The translations under genes and the position numbers were made by a program. Below the pieces are notes generated by a model. The model made no database searches. It saw only the letters and a program-made list of their open reading frames with translations, and had not been told where the DNA came from. 64,000 nucleotides of DNA, taken from assembly GCA_003567475.1 (NCBI GenBank), contig PWZL01000007.1, positions 1 to 64,000 on the forward strand, read 5' to 3'. Source of the DNA: Gammaproteobacteria bacterium. GTDB taxonomy: Bacteria; Pseudomonadota; Gammaproteobacteria; Steroidobacterales; PWYM01. The first letter of the stretch is position 1; each line of letters opens with the position of its first letter. Shown here in pieces: positions 1 to 8,925 of the stretch.

Positions 1-1
1 C

Positions 2-274
2 CTTGGCGCAAGCGTCGTGGGGCGGCAAGTGCTCACGCCGCTGGATCTCGAGCGGCGTTTCGGTCTCACGCGTGGTGACATCTTCCACGGCGCGATGGGG
101 CTTGATCAGTTGTGGAGCCTGCGGCCTGCGCTGGGCTCGTCGGCCTATCGCCTGCCGGTCGACGGGCTGTATCTCTGCGGCGCGGGCGCCCACCCGGGGG
201 GCGGCGTCACCGGTCTGCCGGGGCGCAATGCCGCGCGCGCCATGCTCGCCAGCGGCCTTCGCAGACGCCCCTGA
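2..274 (+). CDS. Phytoene desaturase-like FAD/NAD(P) oxidoreductase, C-terminal fragment
   Basis: This is the last ~90 codons of a gene whose 5' part lies left of the window. The frame is open from base 2 with no credible internal start, and it ends at TGA 272-274. The C-terminal motif [13 protein letters not shown], preceded by [12 protein letters not shown], is the FAD-contacting tail of the CrtI/PYROXD2 group of amine-oxidase-fold flavoproteins. Such proteins dehydrogenate or isomerise polyenes and related substrates; the substrate cannot be told from this tail. A region of ~230 bp separates it from the next operon, so it is probably a separate transcription unit. Confidence 0.8.
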   Translation, partial: LGASVVGRQVLTPLDLERRFGLTRGDIFHGAMGLDQLWSLRPALGSSAYRLPVDGLYLCGAGAHPGGGVTGLPGRNAARAMLASGLRRRP

Positions 275-504
275 GCGGATCAGGTGATTTCCGCGCGCGA
301 TTTGACTTAACTTAAATAACTACATGTTTTGTATAGCAATAGAAAGCAGTTGGCCGCGGGTTGCGTAGCCTTGGGCCCGCCGCTGGGCTATACTCGCCCG
401 GAACCTTTCGCCGCCGCCGCCGGACCAAGCTGCATAAGCTTTGGAAAACAGAACCCTGTTGGGCTACGCTGCTCGACAGGCTTCCCCAGGAGGTGGCAGC
501 GCAG
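275..504 (+). promoter_or_regulatory. Intergenic leader of cluster A with possible promoter
   Basis: The stretch 290-345 is clearly AT-rich against GC-rich surroundings and contains the short direct repeat ACTTAACTTAA. A good -10 hexamer TATACT sits at 389-394, but no matching -35 lies 16-18 bp upstream. A TTGACT at 302-307 has no good -10. A promoter for the nine-gene operon starting at 505 is expected here; its exact position is uncertain. Confidence 0.3.
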
Positions 505-1452
505 ATGTTTTTGCAGCGCAGCATGGCTTTGATCGTCATCGGTTCGCTGGCACTGGTGGGGTGTATGACCACCGACAGCAGCCGCCAGCAGCAACCGCCG
601 TCGAGCCAGCCTGTACCACAGACTTCCGGCGGCACGCCGTCCTCGGGTTCCCAGGGTAGTCCATCCGTGTCCCAGGTTCCTGGCTCTTCGGGTGACGGCG
701 TGTCGGCCGGTTCTTCTTCTCCTTCGCCCTCGTCTTCGCCGGCATCCAGCGGGTCGCCGGGTGCCGAGTCGGGCGATCGCGCGGGCGCAGGGGGCGCGGC
801 GGGCCGCGACGGGCCAGCAGGCTCGGGCTCAGGGCCTCAGGTCGGCAACCGTGGCACCGGGCCGATGCCCGGTGGCGGTTCATCGGGCTCGGGTCAGCCC
901 GTCGAGGGCGCAGGCGCCCCCGGCGGCGGCGCTGGCGCCGGCCCCGGGAGTGAGGACATCGATTGGGGCGACGCTGGCGTGGCTGGCGGCGGTCGGCCGG
1001 GCAGTGGTCGGGCGGCGGAACTCGATCGCGAGCTCGAGCGTGCCCTGGAAGATTTCGACGGTGAGATCCTGGCGGAGCAGGAGGGCTTGGCGCGCGCCGG
1101 TGGCGGACCGGCGGCCGATGCGGGCCGCCGCACCGGTAGTGGCGAGGAGGCGGGTGGGACCGCCGATGGCGCTGGCAGTGGACCCCGGGTAATCTCCGGC
1201 AACGTGTTTGGTGACGATGATGGCGCCGAGGGCAGTGCCGCCCGCGGCGGGATGGGTGGGCGTGGTCCCATGCACCCGGGGCTGAGCGACGAGGAAGTCG
1301 CCGCACGCACGCCGGATGACATCGGCGACGGAGGCGACGATGACATCGTCGCCCGTCAGCTTCGAGAAGCAGCCATCAATGAATCCGATCCTGAGTTGCG
1401 GGAGAAACTCTGGGAGGAGTACCGCGATTACCGCGCCAGCATCGGGCGCTGA
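505..1452 (+). CDS. Low-complexity lipoprotein, first gene of cluster A
   Basis: The start ATG 505 was chosen because it follows an AGGAGG-type ribosome site (about 487-493) and opens a lipoprotein signal with lipobox LALVGC; the open frame extends further upstream without signal features. The mature protein (~315 aa precursor) begins with ~200 residues rich in Ser, Gly, Pro and Gln, likely a disordered tether. It then has an acidic region and ends in a charged, probably helical tail, near ELREKLWEEY, which looks like the only conserved part. It should sit in the outer or inner membrane facing the periplasm. Nine bases separate it from the next lipoprotein gene. I do not recognise a named family. 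By position it may be the outer envelope part of the kinase/channel complex encoded downstream. Confidence 0.75.
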   Translation: MFLQRSMALIVIGSLALVGCMTTDSSRQQQPPSSQPVPQTSGGTPSSGSQGSPSVSQVPGSSGDGVSAGSSSPSPSSSPASSGSPGAESGDRAGAGGAAGRDGPAGSGSGPQVGNRGTGPMPGGGSSGSGQPVEGAGAPGGGAGAGPGSEDIDWGDAGVAGGGRPGSGRAAELDRELERALEDFDGEILAEQEGLARAGGGPAADAGRRTGSGEEAGGTADGAGSGPRVISGNVFGDDDGAEGSAARGGMGGRGPMHPGLSDEEVAARTPDDIGDGGDDDIVARQLREAAINESDPELREKLWEEYRDYRASIGR

Positions 1453-1461
1453 GGTGAACAG

Positions 1462-2814
1462 GTGATGCCACGGCGAGACTTCGTGAGCGGGAGGACGGCG
1501 CCGCTGTTGGCCATGCTTGCCGGCGCGTTGCTGGTCTCAGGTTGTGCGACCCAGCAGGTCCACCGCGTGAACACCACACCGCTGGAGCAGGCGAGTGAAA
1601 TGCTGCCCGATGAGGCCCTGCTGGATGTCGGCATCGTCGTGTTCGATACCGGTATCCCCACGGATGATCCCACCGTCGACGTCCCTGGCGCCTTCCCGCG
1701 CCTGCGCGAGGCCGAAGCGCGGTTTTTCCCCTATCACCTGAAAGACACCCTCCAGGACACAGGCTACTGGGGCGCGGTGCGGGTGGTGCCTGCACCATCG
1801 AACAGCTCCGAGTTGCTGGTCTACGGCCTGATCAACCAGTCCGATGGCGACATGCTGGATCTGCACATCCGCGCCCAGGACGCGACCGGGCGCGAGTGGC
1901 TCAACCGGCGGTACCGCGAGCGCATCGCCGCGGCCGCCTACCGGGGCAGCGCCGATCCCTACCAGGACGTGTTCAACAAGATTGCCAACGACCTCGTCGC
2001 GGCGCGTCGGGGTCTCGAGCAGGCGGAGCTTGCGCGAGTGCGTCAGGTGGCGAAGCTGCGTTTCGCCGCCGAGCTGACCCCGGAAGCCTTCGGTGACTAT
2101 GTGGTTCAGAACCGCCGCGGTGTCTACGAGATCCGCCGACTGCCGGCCGAGGATGACCCGATGATGCGGCGGGCCATGCAGATCCGCCAGCGTGAGCACA
2201 TGTTCATCGACACGCTTGATGGTTACTACGGCAGCTTCTACCACGAAGTCGGTGAGGACTACGATCGCTGGCGCCAGTTCGCGCGCGACGAGGCCGAAGC
2301 GGTCCGCGAGTTGCGCTCTTCGGCGCGCTGGCGTACCGGGCTTGGCATCGCCGCGATCGTCGGGGCGGTGATGATCGACAGCAACAGCGGCAGCCGTGGC
2401 TATGGCCAGCGGGTGCTCAGAGACGTCGCGGTGTACGGTGGTATCGAGGCGATCCGCAGCGGTGCCCAGAAGCGTCGGGAGGCGGCCTTCCATGAGGCCG
2501 CCATGCAGGAGGTCACCGAAGCCTTCCAGGGCGCCGTACGTCCCATCCTGATCGACATGCAGGGCGAGACCGTGCGCCTGACGGGCTCGGCGGAAGCGCA
2601 GTACACCGAATGGCAGCGGTTGATGCGTGAGATCTACGCTGCCGAGACCGGGTTCATCGACGACATCGACATCTACTCCGAAGCGCTCCCGGAGACCGAA
2701 CAGCTGCCCTCGGTCGAACCGATACTTCTCGAGGAGCTTAACGGGGCGCAGTCCCGTCATGATGACGGCCCGGCGCACGCCGACGCCACTTCGTCCCCCG
2801 CCGGCAGCGGCTGA
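1462..2814 (+). CDS. Lipoprotein with glycine-rich segment, cluster A
   Basis: A basic N-terminus and hydrophobic stretch end at lipobox LLVSGC, so this is an exported lipoprotein of ~450 aa. GTG 1462 and ATG 1465 are both possible starts; a GAGGTGAAC stretch just upstream serves either. The mature part has a mixed alpha/beta N-terminal half (residues ~55-170), a charged helical middle, and a hydrophobic stretch at ~290-310 with many Gly and Ala that could touch a membrane. A long helical segment follows. No named domain is recognised. It lies between lipoprotein 1 and the kinase with short spacers (9 and 15 bp), so it is almost certainly co-transcribed. An envelope scaffold role for the cluster A complex is an inference from position only. 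Confidence 0.75.
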   Translation: MMPRRDFVSGRTAPLLAMLAGALLVSGCATQQVHRVNTTPLEQASEMLPDEALLDVGIVVFDTGIPTDDPTVDVPGAFPRLREAEARFFPYHLKDTLQDTGYWGAVRVVPAPSNSSELLVYGLINQSDGDMLDLHIRAQDATGREWLNRRYRERIAAAAYRGSADPYQDVFNKIANDLVAARRGLEQAELARVRQVAKLRFAAELTPEAFGDYVVQNRRGVYEIRRLPAEDDPMMRRAMQIRQREHMFIDTLDGYYGSFYHEVGEDYDRWRQFARDEAEAVRELRSSARWRTGLGIAAIVGAVMIDSNSGSRGYGQRVLRDVAVYGGIEAIRSGAQKRREAAFHEAAMQEVTEAFQGAVRPILIDMQGETVRLTGSAEAQYTEWQRLMREIYAAETGFIDDIDIYSEALPETEQLPSVEPILLEELNGAQSRHDDGPAHADATSSPAGSG

Positions 2815-2829
2815 GGCCGCGCCAGAACC

Positions 2830-5301
2830 GTGCCCGGGTGGCTGCCCGGTGCCCGCCTTGCCGACGGGCGCTTCGTGCTGGTGCGAGAGCTGGGGCGCGG
2901 CGGTCTCGGCGCCGTCTGGCTTGCCCAGGATACGTCCACCGATACCCGCGTCGCCCTGAAAATCCTCGCGCCGGCGTTCGCCCGGCATCCGGGGGCGCGG
3001 GAACTGCTGCGTCGCGAGTACCAACGCCAGCATGCGCTGGTCCACCCGCACATCCTCCGCGTCCACGCCCTGCTCGACAGCGATGACACCCAGCTGCTGG
3101 TCATGCAGCATGCGCCAGGGGGCGACGTGCGCCACCTGCGCGGCGCCCCCTGGCGTCGGCTGCTCCCGTTGCTCGTGCAGGTGGCCGACGCGCTGGCCCA
3201 TGCCCACGACGCAGGCGTCGTGCATCGCGACCTCAAGGCAGCGAACGTGCTGCTCGACGAGAACGGGCGGGCCTGTGTGGCCGACTTCGGTCATGCCGCC
3301 CCGGCGGCGGGAGGCGCGGGCGAGGTGCCCGAGGGCGGGGGTACGGCCGCGACCATGAGCCCGCAGCAGCTCGAGGGGGCCGCGCCCAGTCCTGCTGATG
3401 ATCTCTACGCCTTCGGTGCACTGTGTTACGAACTGCTTTCGGGGGGCTTGCCGCTCGGTGACGCACCGGATCCGGCGACGGTGCGGGTGCGCGTGCCGCC
3501 ATCACTGGGTGCGCAGGCGCCGGGGCTGCCTGAGCGCCTGGTCGCGCTGGTGGATAGCCTGCTGGCCAAGTCCCCGGCAGCGCGACCCGCGTCGATGGTG
3601 ATCGTCCGCGATCGCCTGGAGGCGCTCGGACAGGCCGCCATCGAGACTTCAGCCGCGGCGCCCGCGGGCCGGTCGGCCGCCGCTGCCCGAGCGGCCGGGG
3701 AGGACGGGGACGACGAAGCCCTTGCGATCGCCCCCGTGACACCGCGTCGCCGGCGCAGAGGCCAGCCCGGCGGTGTGGCGGCAGGGGTCGGGAGTGGCCC
3801 CGGCCCGCCGGAGGACGCGTCCGGGCCCGCGGGCGGGTCATCTGGCGGGATGCGCCGAAGGGGGCGCGTGGCCGCGGCGCCGCAACTGCCGGGCGGCCCG
3901 GCCGCCTGGACCGCCGCGGCATTCATCGTGCTGATCAGTCTATTGCTGTTCACAGTGATCTGGCTGCCGCGGCTCGGTGCGCCGGGCGAGCTGCCGGCCG
4001 AAGCGTCGCTGGCCGAGGACGCCATGCCTGGCGTGTCCGCGCCCGGGCCCGGGCGCGAGCCGCCACCCGCCGGGCGTCGCGAGGATGCCGAAGCCGTGCT
4101 GGGGGTGCTGGTCAATCTGCAGAACCGGCTGACCCCGCTGGAACCGACGCGCTGGGCGGGTGAGGACTGGAGCCGCGCTACCGAGCTCGGCGAGCGCGGT
4201 GATGACCTGTTGCTGGCACGACGCTTCAACGATGCCGAGGCCGCTTACAGCGAGGCCCTGTCGGTGTTGCAGGCCATCGAGGCGGCCCTCCCGGAGGTCT
4301 TCGACGCGGCGATGACCCGCGGTGGTGAAGCGCTTGCGGCAGGCCGCCAGGCCGCGGCGCAGGCGGCGTTCGAAGAGGCCGTGCGGCTGCGGCCTGACGA
4401 TGCGGCCGCAGGCGCCGCACTGGCCCGCGCCGAAGCTCTGGATGCGGTGCTCGAGGCCATGCAGCGCGGTGCGCGGGCCGAGCACGACGGCGCCCTCGAT
4501 ACCGCCCGCGCCGCCTATGCCGAGGCGCTCGAGCTCGACGGACAGTGGACGCCGGCCCGCGAGGCACTGGCGCGCGTCCGCCGCACCCAGGCCGATGCCG
4601 GCTTTCAGGCCTTGTTGTCGCGGGGCTACGGCTTCATCGGCAATGAGCGTTATCGCGAAGCGATCGAGGCCTTCGAAGAGGCGTTGGCGGTTCGGCCGGA
4701 TGCTGCCGATGCACGCGAGGGCCTGGTGCAGGCGCAGCTCGGGTTCCGGCTCCAGCGGATCGGTCTTGCGCAGCTGCGAGCGACCGCGTTCGAGCGCCAG
4801 GAGCGCTGGGAGGAGGCGTTGGCGCAGTACCGCGAGGCTCTCGAGATCGACGAGAGCCTCGGTTTCGCGCGCGAGGGCCGTGCACGTGCCGAAGCTCGCG
4901 CCTCGCTGGAGGCCAAGCTCGAGGCACTGAACGCTGCGCCGGGCAGGCTGTTCGACGATCGGGTGCTCGCCGAGGCCGAGGCGGTGCTCAGCGAGGCGCG
5001 CGAGACCTTCGACGACGCCGGGGGACGACGCCTGGCGACGCAGATCGAACGTCTCGCCAGGCTGATTGAGCTGGCCACCACCCCGGTCGACGTCGTGCTG
5101 CGCTCCGATGGTCTCACGGAGGTGCGGGTGTTTCGTGTGGGCCCGATCGGACGCTTCGAGGAGACGACGTTGCAATTGCGGCCGGGCGATTACACGATCA
5201 TCGGCAGTCGCGATGGCTTTCGCGACGTTCGCGTGACTCTGGCGGTGCGTCCCGGACAAGCTCCGGCGCCGCTCAGCGTCATCTGCACGGAACCGATCTG
5301 A
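2830..5301 (+). CDS. Membrane Ser/Thr protein kinase with TPR region
   Basis: An 823-aa Hanks-type kinase starting at GTG 2830. It has the Gly-rich loop GRGGLGAV (~22-29), Lys44, Glu63, HRDLKAAN with Asp134 and Asn139, and DFG with Asp152. The usual SPEQ motif reads SPQQ (~177-180), so the APE-type Glu is replaced by Gln; the rest suggests an active enzyme. A Pro/Ala/Gly/Arg-rich linker leads to one transmembrane helix (~358-380). The ~430 residues beyond are TPR-like helical repeats, and the C-terminus is a small beta domain. With the kinase domain cytoplasmic, the TPR part is periplasmic. A likely phosphothreonine reader, the FHA protein, is encoded at 8926-10308 in the same operon. The architecture recalls PpkA-type kinases of the type VI threonine-phosphorylation pathway, but no secretion genes are nearby. 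Confidence 0.92.
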   Translation: MPGWLPGARLADGRFVLVRELGRGGLGAVWLAQDTSTDTRVALKILAPAFARHPGARELLRREYQRQHALVHPHILRVHALLDSDDTQLLVMQHAPGGDVRHLRGAPWRRLLPLLVQVADALAHAHDAGVVHRDLKAANVLLDENGRACVADFGHAAPAAGGAGEVPEGGGTAATMSPQQLEGAAPSPADDLYAFGALCYELLSGGLPLGDAPDPATVRVRVPPSLGAQAPGLPERLVALVDSLLAKSPAARPASMVIVRDRLEALGQAAIETSAAAPAGRSAAAARAAGEDGDDEALAIAPVTPRRRRRGQPGGVAAGVGSGPGPPEDASGPAGGSSGGMRRRGRVAAAPQLPGGPAAWTAAAFIVLISLLLFTVIWLPRLGAPGELPAEASLAEDAMPGVSAPGPGREPPPAGRREDAEAVLGVLVNLQNRLTPLEPTRWAGEDWSRATELGERGDDLLLARRFNDAEAAYSEALSVLQAIEAALPEVFDAAMTRGGEALAAGRQAAAQAAFEEAVRLRPDDAAAGAALARAEALDAVLEAMQRGARAEHDGALDTARAAYAEALELDGQWTPAREALARVRRTQADAGFQALLSRGYGFIGNERYREAIEAFEEALAVRPDAADAREGLVQAQLGFRLQRIGLAQLRATAFERQERWEEALAQYREALEIDESLGFAREGRARAEARASLEAKLEALNAAPGRLFDDRVLAEAEAVLSEARETFDDAGGRRLATQIERLARLIELATTPVDVVLRSDGLTEVRVFRVGPIGRFEETTLQLRPGDYTIIGSRDGFRDVRVTLAVRPGQAPAPLSVICTEPI

Positions 5302-5329
5302 GCGCGCCGCGGGCGCGCTGGATGACGAC

Positions 5330-7798
5330 ATGGACGAACACGGTGGACAGGATACCCTGCTGAGCCTCGACGATGCCGGGCATCGTCAGGGTGCTGCAGC
5401 CGAGGAGCTCCCGGCGCTGATTGGCGGCGGACCCGATGACCTGCTGCGCGTCGCCGGCTGGCCGGCCGGCATTCTGCAGGTCGGGCGCCTGGAGGGTCGG
5501 TTCTTCGTCTCGCCAACCCGCAAGGACCTGCTCGAATGCAACGCTGAGCCGCTGCGCGAGACGCGCTGGCTGCAGGAGGGTGACGTGATCAGCGGTCCGG
5601 GTCGACAGCTGCGGTGCAGTGTTGCCGACGACCGCCTGCGCCTGGTCAGCCAGGGGACCGGCAGTGCCGGTGATACCCTGCCGCCGGATCTCGACGCGCT
5701 GGCCGCCCAGGCGGTGGAGACTGCCGGCGCCCCTGCCCCCGCCGGCCCGCGGCCCGAAACCATTGCCGCGGCCGAGTACCGGCGCCGCCGGCCGGCGCCG
5801 GTCACGCCGGGGCGGCGCCGGCCGGGACCGCTGGCGATCGTGCTCTGGAGCGGTCTTGCGGTGCTGCTGGTGCTCGGCTGGTTCGCGTTCACGGCGAAGT
5901 CGGTGCGCCTGGTGATCGAGCCTGAGCCCGAACTGGTGACGCTGCCGGGCACGCTGCTGAAATTTCGGATCGGCGAACGCTGGTTGCTGCGCAGCGGCGA
6001 GCATCGCGTGCTGGCCGAGCGTGAGGGCTACCGGCGTCTCGAGCAGGTGATCGAAGTTGGCGCGCAGCCCGACCAGCAGCTGCGGCTGCGGCTCGAGCGT
6101 CTGCCGGGACGGATCACCCTGTTGACCGAGCCGGCCGTCGAGGGCCGGGTGCTGATCGACGATGAGCCGGCCGGGACGCTGCCGCTGCGTGACCGCGACG
6201 TCGCGCATGGCGAGCGACGCTTCCGCGTCGAGGCGCCGCGGTTCCTGCCGGCCGAAGCGGTGCTGGACGTGGAGGGTGGCGGTGTGGCGCAGACGCTCGC
6301 CCTCGAGCTGGTGCCGAACTGGGCACTGGTCAGCGTGAGCAGCCGGCCCGCCGGGGCGGTCATCAGCATCGACGGGGAGGCGGTCGGTGAGACACCGGCG
6401 ACGCTGGAGCTCGAGGCGGGCGAGCGGCGGGTCGAGCTGACGCTTGCCGGCCACAATGCCTGGCGTGACACGCTGAGCGTGCGTCCTGACGAGCCTCTGG
6501 CGCTGGAGACGGTGGTCCTGCAGCAGGCCGACGGTCGGGTGCAGCTGGTCAGTCGGCCGGCTGGGGCACGGGTCACCGTCAATGGCCAATACCAGGGTCA
6601 GACGCCACTGACGGTGACCCTACGCCCGGCGCGCGAGCACGAGGTGGTGTTCGCATTGCCTGGCTATCGCAACGAGCGCCGTGCACTCTCGGTGCAGGCC
6701 GACAGCGGTCGCCGTCTCGAGCTCGAACTCGAACCCCTGTTCGGTGAGGTGCGTCTCGAGGTCGTCCCGGCCGAGGCCGAGGTGGTGGTCGACGGGCGGT
6801 CGCTCGGCACTGACCGCGTGCTGACCCTGCAGGCGGTGCCACAGACGCTGGAGATCCGCCACCCGGGCTATGCGTCCCAGCGGCTCGAAGTCACGCCCCG
6901 GCCCGGGTTTCCCCAGGAGATCGAGGTCAGCCTGCTGACCGAGGCGGCGGCCCGCGAGGCGGCGATTCCGCGCAGCATCGAGACCGCTCTCGGTGGCGAG
7001 CTGCGACTGCTGGATGTCGGGGCGTTCACGATGGGCACGCCGCGGGGTGAGCAGGGGCGGCGCAGCAACGAGGCGCAGCGCCAGGTGGAGCTCACGCGTC
7101 GTTTCTACCTGGGGGTGCACGAGGTGACCAACGCCGAGTTCCGGGCCTTCCGTGACTCGCATGACTCCGGACGCTTCGGCGGTCAGTCGCTCAATGGTGA
7201 CCGTCAGCCCGTGGTGAATGTGAGCTGGGAGGACGCCGTGGCCTTCCTCAACTGGCTGAGCGCGCGTGACGGACTGGAGCCGGCGTATGTGCGCCAGGAC
7301 GGGCGCTGGGGACTCAGCGATCCGGTGACCACGGGCTATCGCCTGCCGACCGAAGCGGAGTGGGCATGGGCCGCCCGGCATCTCTCTCGCGCGCAGCCGG
7401 TACGCTTCAGCTGGGGCGATGATCTGCCCCCGCCGGACCGCGCCGCCAACCTGGCCGATGTGTCAGCCGCCCAGCTGTTGCCCACGACGCTGGTGACCTA
7501 TAACGACGGCTTCCCAGTCAGCGCCCCGGTCGGCAGTTTCGCCGCCAATCCGGCGGGGATTCATGATCTCGGCGGCAACGTCGCCGAATGGGTGCACGAT
7601 CTCTACGCCATCGTGCCCCCGGCTGACGGGGGCCGCCGCGTACAAGATCCGCTGGGGCCGACCACCGGGCGTTTCCGTGTGGTGCGCGGGGCGAGCTGGC
7701 GCCATGCCAGCATCACGGAACTGCGGTTGGGCTACAGGGACTATAGTGATCGGGCCCGGGACGACCTGGGCTTCCGCATTGCGAGGTATCTCGAATGA
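5330..7798 (+). CDS. Membrane protein with PEGA repeats and SUMF1/FGE-like domain
   Basis: An 822-aa protein. Residues 1-110 are beta-rich and contain LQEGDVI, reminiscent of the late strands of an FHA fold, but the phosphopeptide-binding core is absent, so this part is tentative. One transmembrane helix lies at ~164-188. The periplasmic part holds three or more PEGA-type repeats (~260-540, e.g. SRPAGAVISIDGEAVG and SRPAGARVTVNGQYQG). A complete SUMF1/FGE-sulfatase fold follows from ~555 to the end (MGTPRGEQG, RLPTEAEWAWAA, GGNVAEWVHD, final GFRIA). The paired cysteines of true formylglycine-generating enzyme are missing: the strand reads RGASWRHAS. It is therefore probably a binding module like TagR of type VI threonine-phosphorylation systems, not a sulfatase activator. 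Its stop overlaps the next start (ATGA). Confidence 0.88.
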   Translation: MDEHGGQDTLLSLDDAGHRQGAAAEELPALIGGGPDDLLRVAGWPAGILQVGRLEGRFFVSPTRKDLLECNAEPLRETRWLQEGDVISGPGRQLRCSVADDRLRLVSQGTGSAGDTLPPDLDALAAQAVETAGAPAPAGPRPETIAAAEYRRRRPAPVTPGRRRPGPLAIVLWSGLAVLLVLGWFAFTAKSVRLVIEPEPELVTLPGTLLKFRIGERWLLRSGEHRVLAEREGYRRLEQVIEVGAQPDQQLRLRLERLPGRITLLTEPAVEGRVLIDDEPAGTLPLRDRDVAHGERRFRVEAPRFLPAEAVLDVEGGGVAQTLALELVPNWALVSVSSRPAGAVISIDGEAVGETPATLELEAGERRVELTLAGHNAWRDTLSVRPDEPLALETVVLQQADGRVQLVSRPAGARVTVNGQYQGQTPLTVTLRPAREHEVVFALPGYRNERRALSVQADSGRRLELELEPLFGEVRLEVVPAEAEVVVDGRSLGTDRVLTLQAVPQTLEIRHPGYASQRLEVTPRPGFPQEIEVSLLTEAAAREAAIPRSIETALGGELRLLDVGAFTMGTPRGEQGRRSNEAQRQVELTRRFYLGVHEVTNAEFRAFRDSHDSGRFGGQSLNGDRQPVVNVSWEDAVAFLNWLSARDGLEPAYVRQDGRWGLSDPVTTGYRLPTEAEWAWAARHLSRAQPVRFSWGDDLPPPDRAANLADVSAAQLLPTTLVTYNDGFPVSAPVGSFAANPAGIHDLGGNVAEWVHDLYAIVPPADGGRRVQDPLGPTTGRFRVVRGASWRHASITELRLGYRDYSDRARDDLGFRIARYLE

Positions 7799-8085
7799 CA
7801 CGCATCGTCATCGGCACCGCCGCTGCTGCTCTCGTCGGCCTGGGTCTGCTGTGGATTGCGGTGGCCCCGGGTGCGCATGCCCAGGCCCAGGCCCAGGCCC
7901 AGGCCAGCGAAGAGGCGCCTGCCCCGCCAGCGGTGGGCGAGGAGACCGAGGGTGAGCGCGAGGTGGCGGAGCGCCCGCCCGAAGCGCCCGCCGAGCCGCC
8001 GCCGGCCGGCGCCTCCGGCGACCAGTTCACCCCGACCGAACGCCTGCGCCACGACCAGGAAGTCGACTTCCCGGTCGACATCTGA
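7795..8085 (+). CDS. Small exported acidic protein, cluster A
   Basis: A 96-aa protein whose start overlaps the preceding stop (ATGA), so translation is probably coupled. A Sec-type signal peptide (hydrophobic ~8-25, cleavage after AHA) is followed by QAQAQAQA encoded by a hexanucleotide repeat, then a Glu/Pro/Ala-rich disordered linker. The C-terminal FTPTERLRHDQEVDFPVDI looks like a conserved peptide and may be the functional part. It has no catalytic motif. It is placed directly before the MotA/TolQ subunit. I infer a periplasmic accessory or linker peptide of the channel complex; no family name is recognised. Confidence 0.7.
   Translation: MTRIVIGTAAAALVGLGLLWIAVAPGAHAQAQAQAQASEEAPAPPAVGEETEGEREVAERPPEAPAEPPPAGASGDQFTPTERLRHDQEVDFPVDI
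7879..7907 (+). repeat. Hexanucleotide tandem repeat (GCCCAG x4)
   Basis: Four perfect GCCCAG copies plus a partial fifth (GCCAG) lie just after the signal-peptide codons of the small gene at 7795. Because the unit is six bases, copy-number change would only lengthen or shorten the Gln-Ala tract and could not switch the frame. Confidence 0.85.
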
Positions 8086-8115
8086 GGCCCAGATCCAGTC
8101 AGCCCGAGGTACGCC

Positions 8116-8913
8116 ATGAAGCGCCGTTTCCCCGTCGAATTCGTCTACCAGGTGTTCGCGCTGATCATCGTGATCATCGTGGTGCACGCGATCTACGTGA
8201 CCTACGTCCGGCCCACCGCCTTCGCAGTGCTGGAAGCGCAGGAGATCAGCATGGCGCAGGATCCCTTCTACATTCCCGAGCGCTCGCTGGTCGTGCTGAT
8301 CCGGGACTTCGAGCAGCAGGCCTGTTTCATCCTGATGTTCTGGGCGTTCGCCATCATGGGTTTCAAGGCGGTGACCACGCTGCGCGAGCGTGCGCTGCTC
8401 GATCGCGATCTGGTCAACGTCCCGGAAGGGTTGAGGATCCTGCCCGAGGACACGCGCGAGTACGCGCGCAACCTCCAAGGACTGCCCGAGCGCCAGCGAC
8501 AGCTATTCCTGCCGCGGGTGCTGCTCGCCTCGCTGGAGCGTTTCGGATCCTCCCGCAATGTCCAGGACGTCGCGTCGGCGGCCCGTGATGCCTGTGATTC
8601 CGAGGCCGAGCGCATGGAGTCGGAACTCTCGATGATCCGCTACATCGCCTGGGCGATTCCCTCGGTAGGCTTTATTGGCACGGTGCGCGGTATCGGTGAA
8701 GCCCTGGCCCAGGCCCACCTGGCCGTGGAAGGGGATATCAGCGGTGTCACCCAGAGCCTGGGTGTGGCCTTCAACTCGACCTTCATCGCACTTCTGATCA
8801 GCATTGTGGTGATGTTCCTCGTCCACCAGCTGCAGCTGTTGCAGGAACGGCTGGTGTTCGATGCCCAGACGTACGTGGACCACAATCTCGTGCGCCACAT
8901 GAAGGCGGCCTGA
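8116..8913 (+). CDS. MotA/TolQ/ExbB-family proton channel subunit, cluster A
   Basis: A 265-aa integral membrane protein with four hydrophobic segments (about 10-30, 65-85, 175-195 and 215-240), more MotA-like in count than the three of TolQ/ExbB. The third and fourth carry the family signature: PSVGFIGTVRGIG and a polar NST within the last helix (VAFNSTFIALL). The large loop between helices 2 and 3 would be cytoplasmic. Family members form the pentameric stator that conducts protons and drives an ExbD/TolR/MotB partner. No orthodox partner gene is in this operon; the two vWA proteins downstream carry an Asp in an N-terminal membrane helix and are candidates. It sits between the small periplasmic protein and the FHA protein with spacers of 30 and 12 bp. 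Confidence 0.88.
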   Translation: MKRRFPVEFVYQVFALIIVIIVVHAIYVTYVRPTAFAVLEAQEISMAQDPFYIPERSLVVLIRDFEQQACFILMFWAFAIMGFKAVTTLRERALLDRDLVNVPEGLRILPEDTREYARNLQGLPERQRQLFLPRVLLASLERFGSSRNVQDVASAARDACDSEAERMESELSMIRYIAWAIPSVGFIGTVRGIGEALAQAHLAVEGDISGVTQSLGVAFNSTFIALLISIVVMFLVHQLQLLQERLVFDAQTYVDHNLVRHMKAA

Positions 8914-8925
8914 CGGACGCCCGCC

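Noticed and set aside
1537-3294. 585-codon open frame on the minus strand
   Set aside because: Shadow of the second lipoprotein and the kinase, a result of high GC.
5330-7798. Functional formylglycine-generating enzyme
   Set aside because: The required cysteines are missing and no sulfatase gene is near.
7879-7907. Phase-variable repeat
   Set aside because: The unit is six bases and cannot shift the frame.
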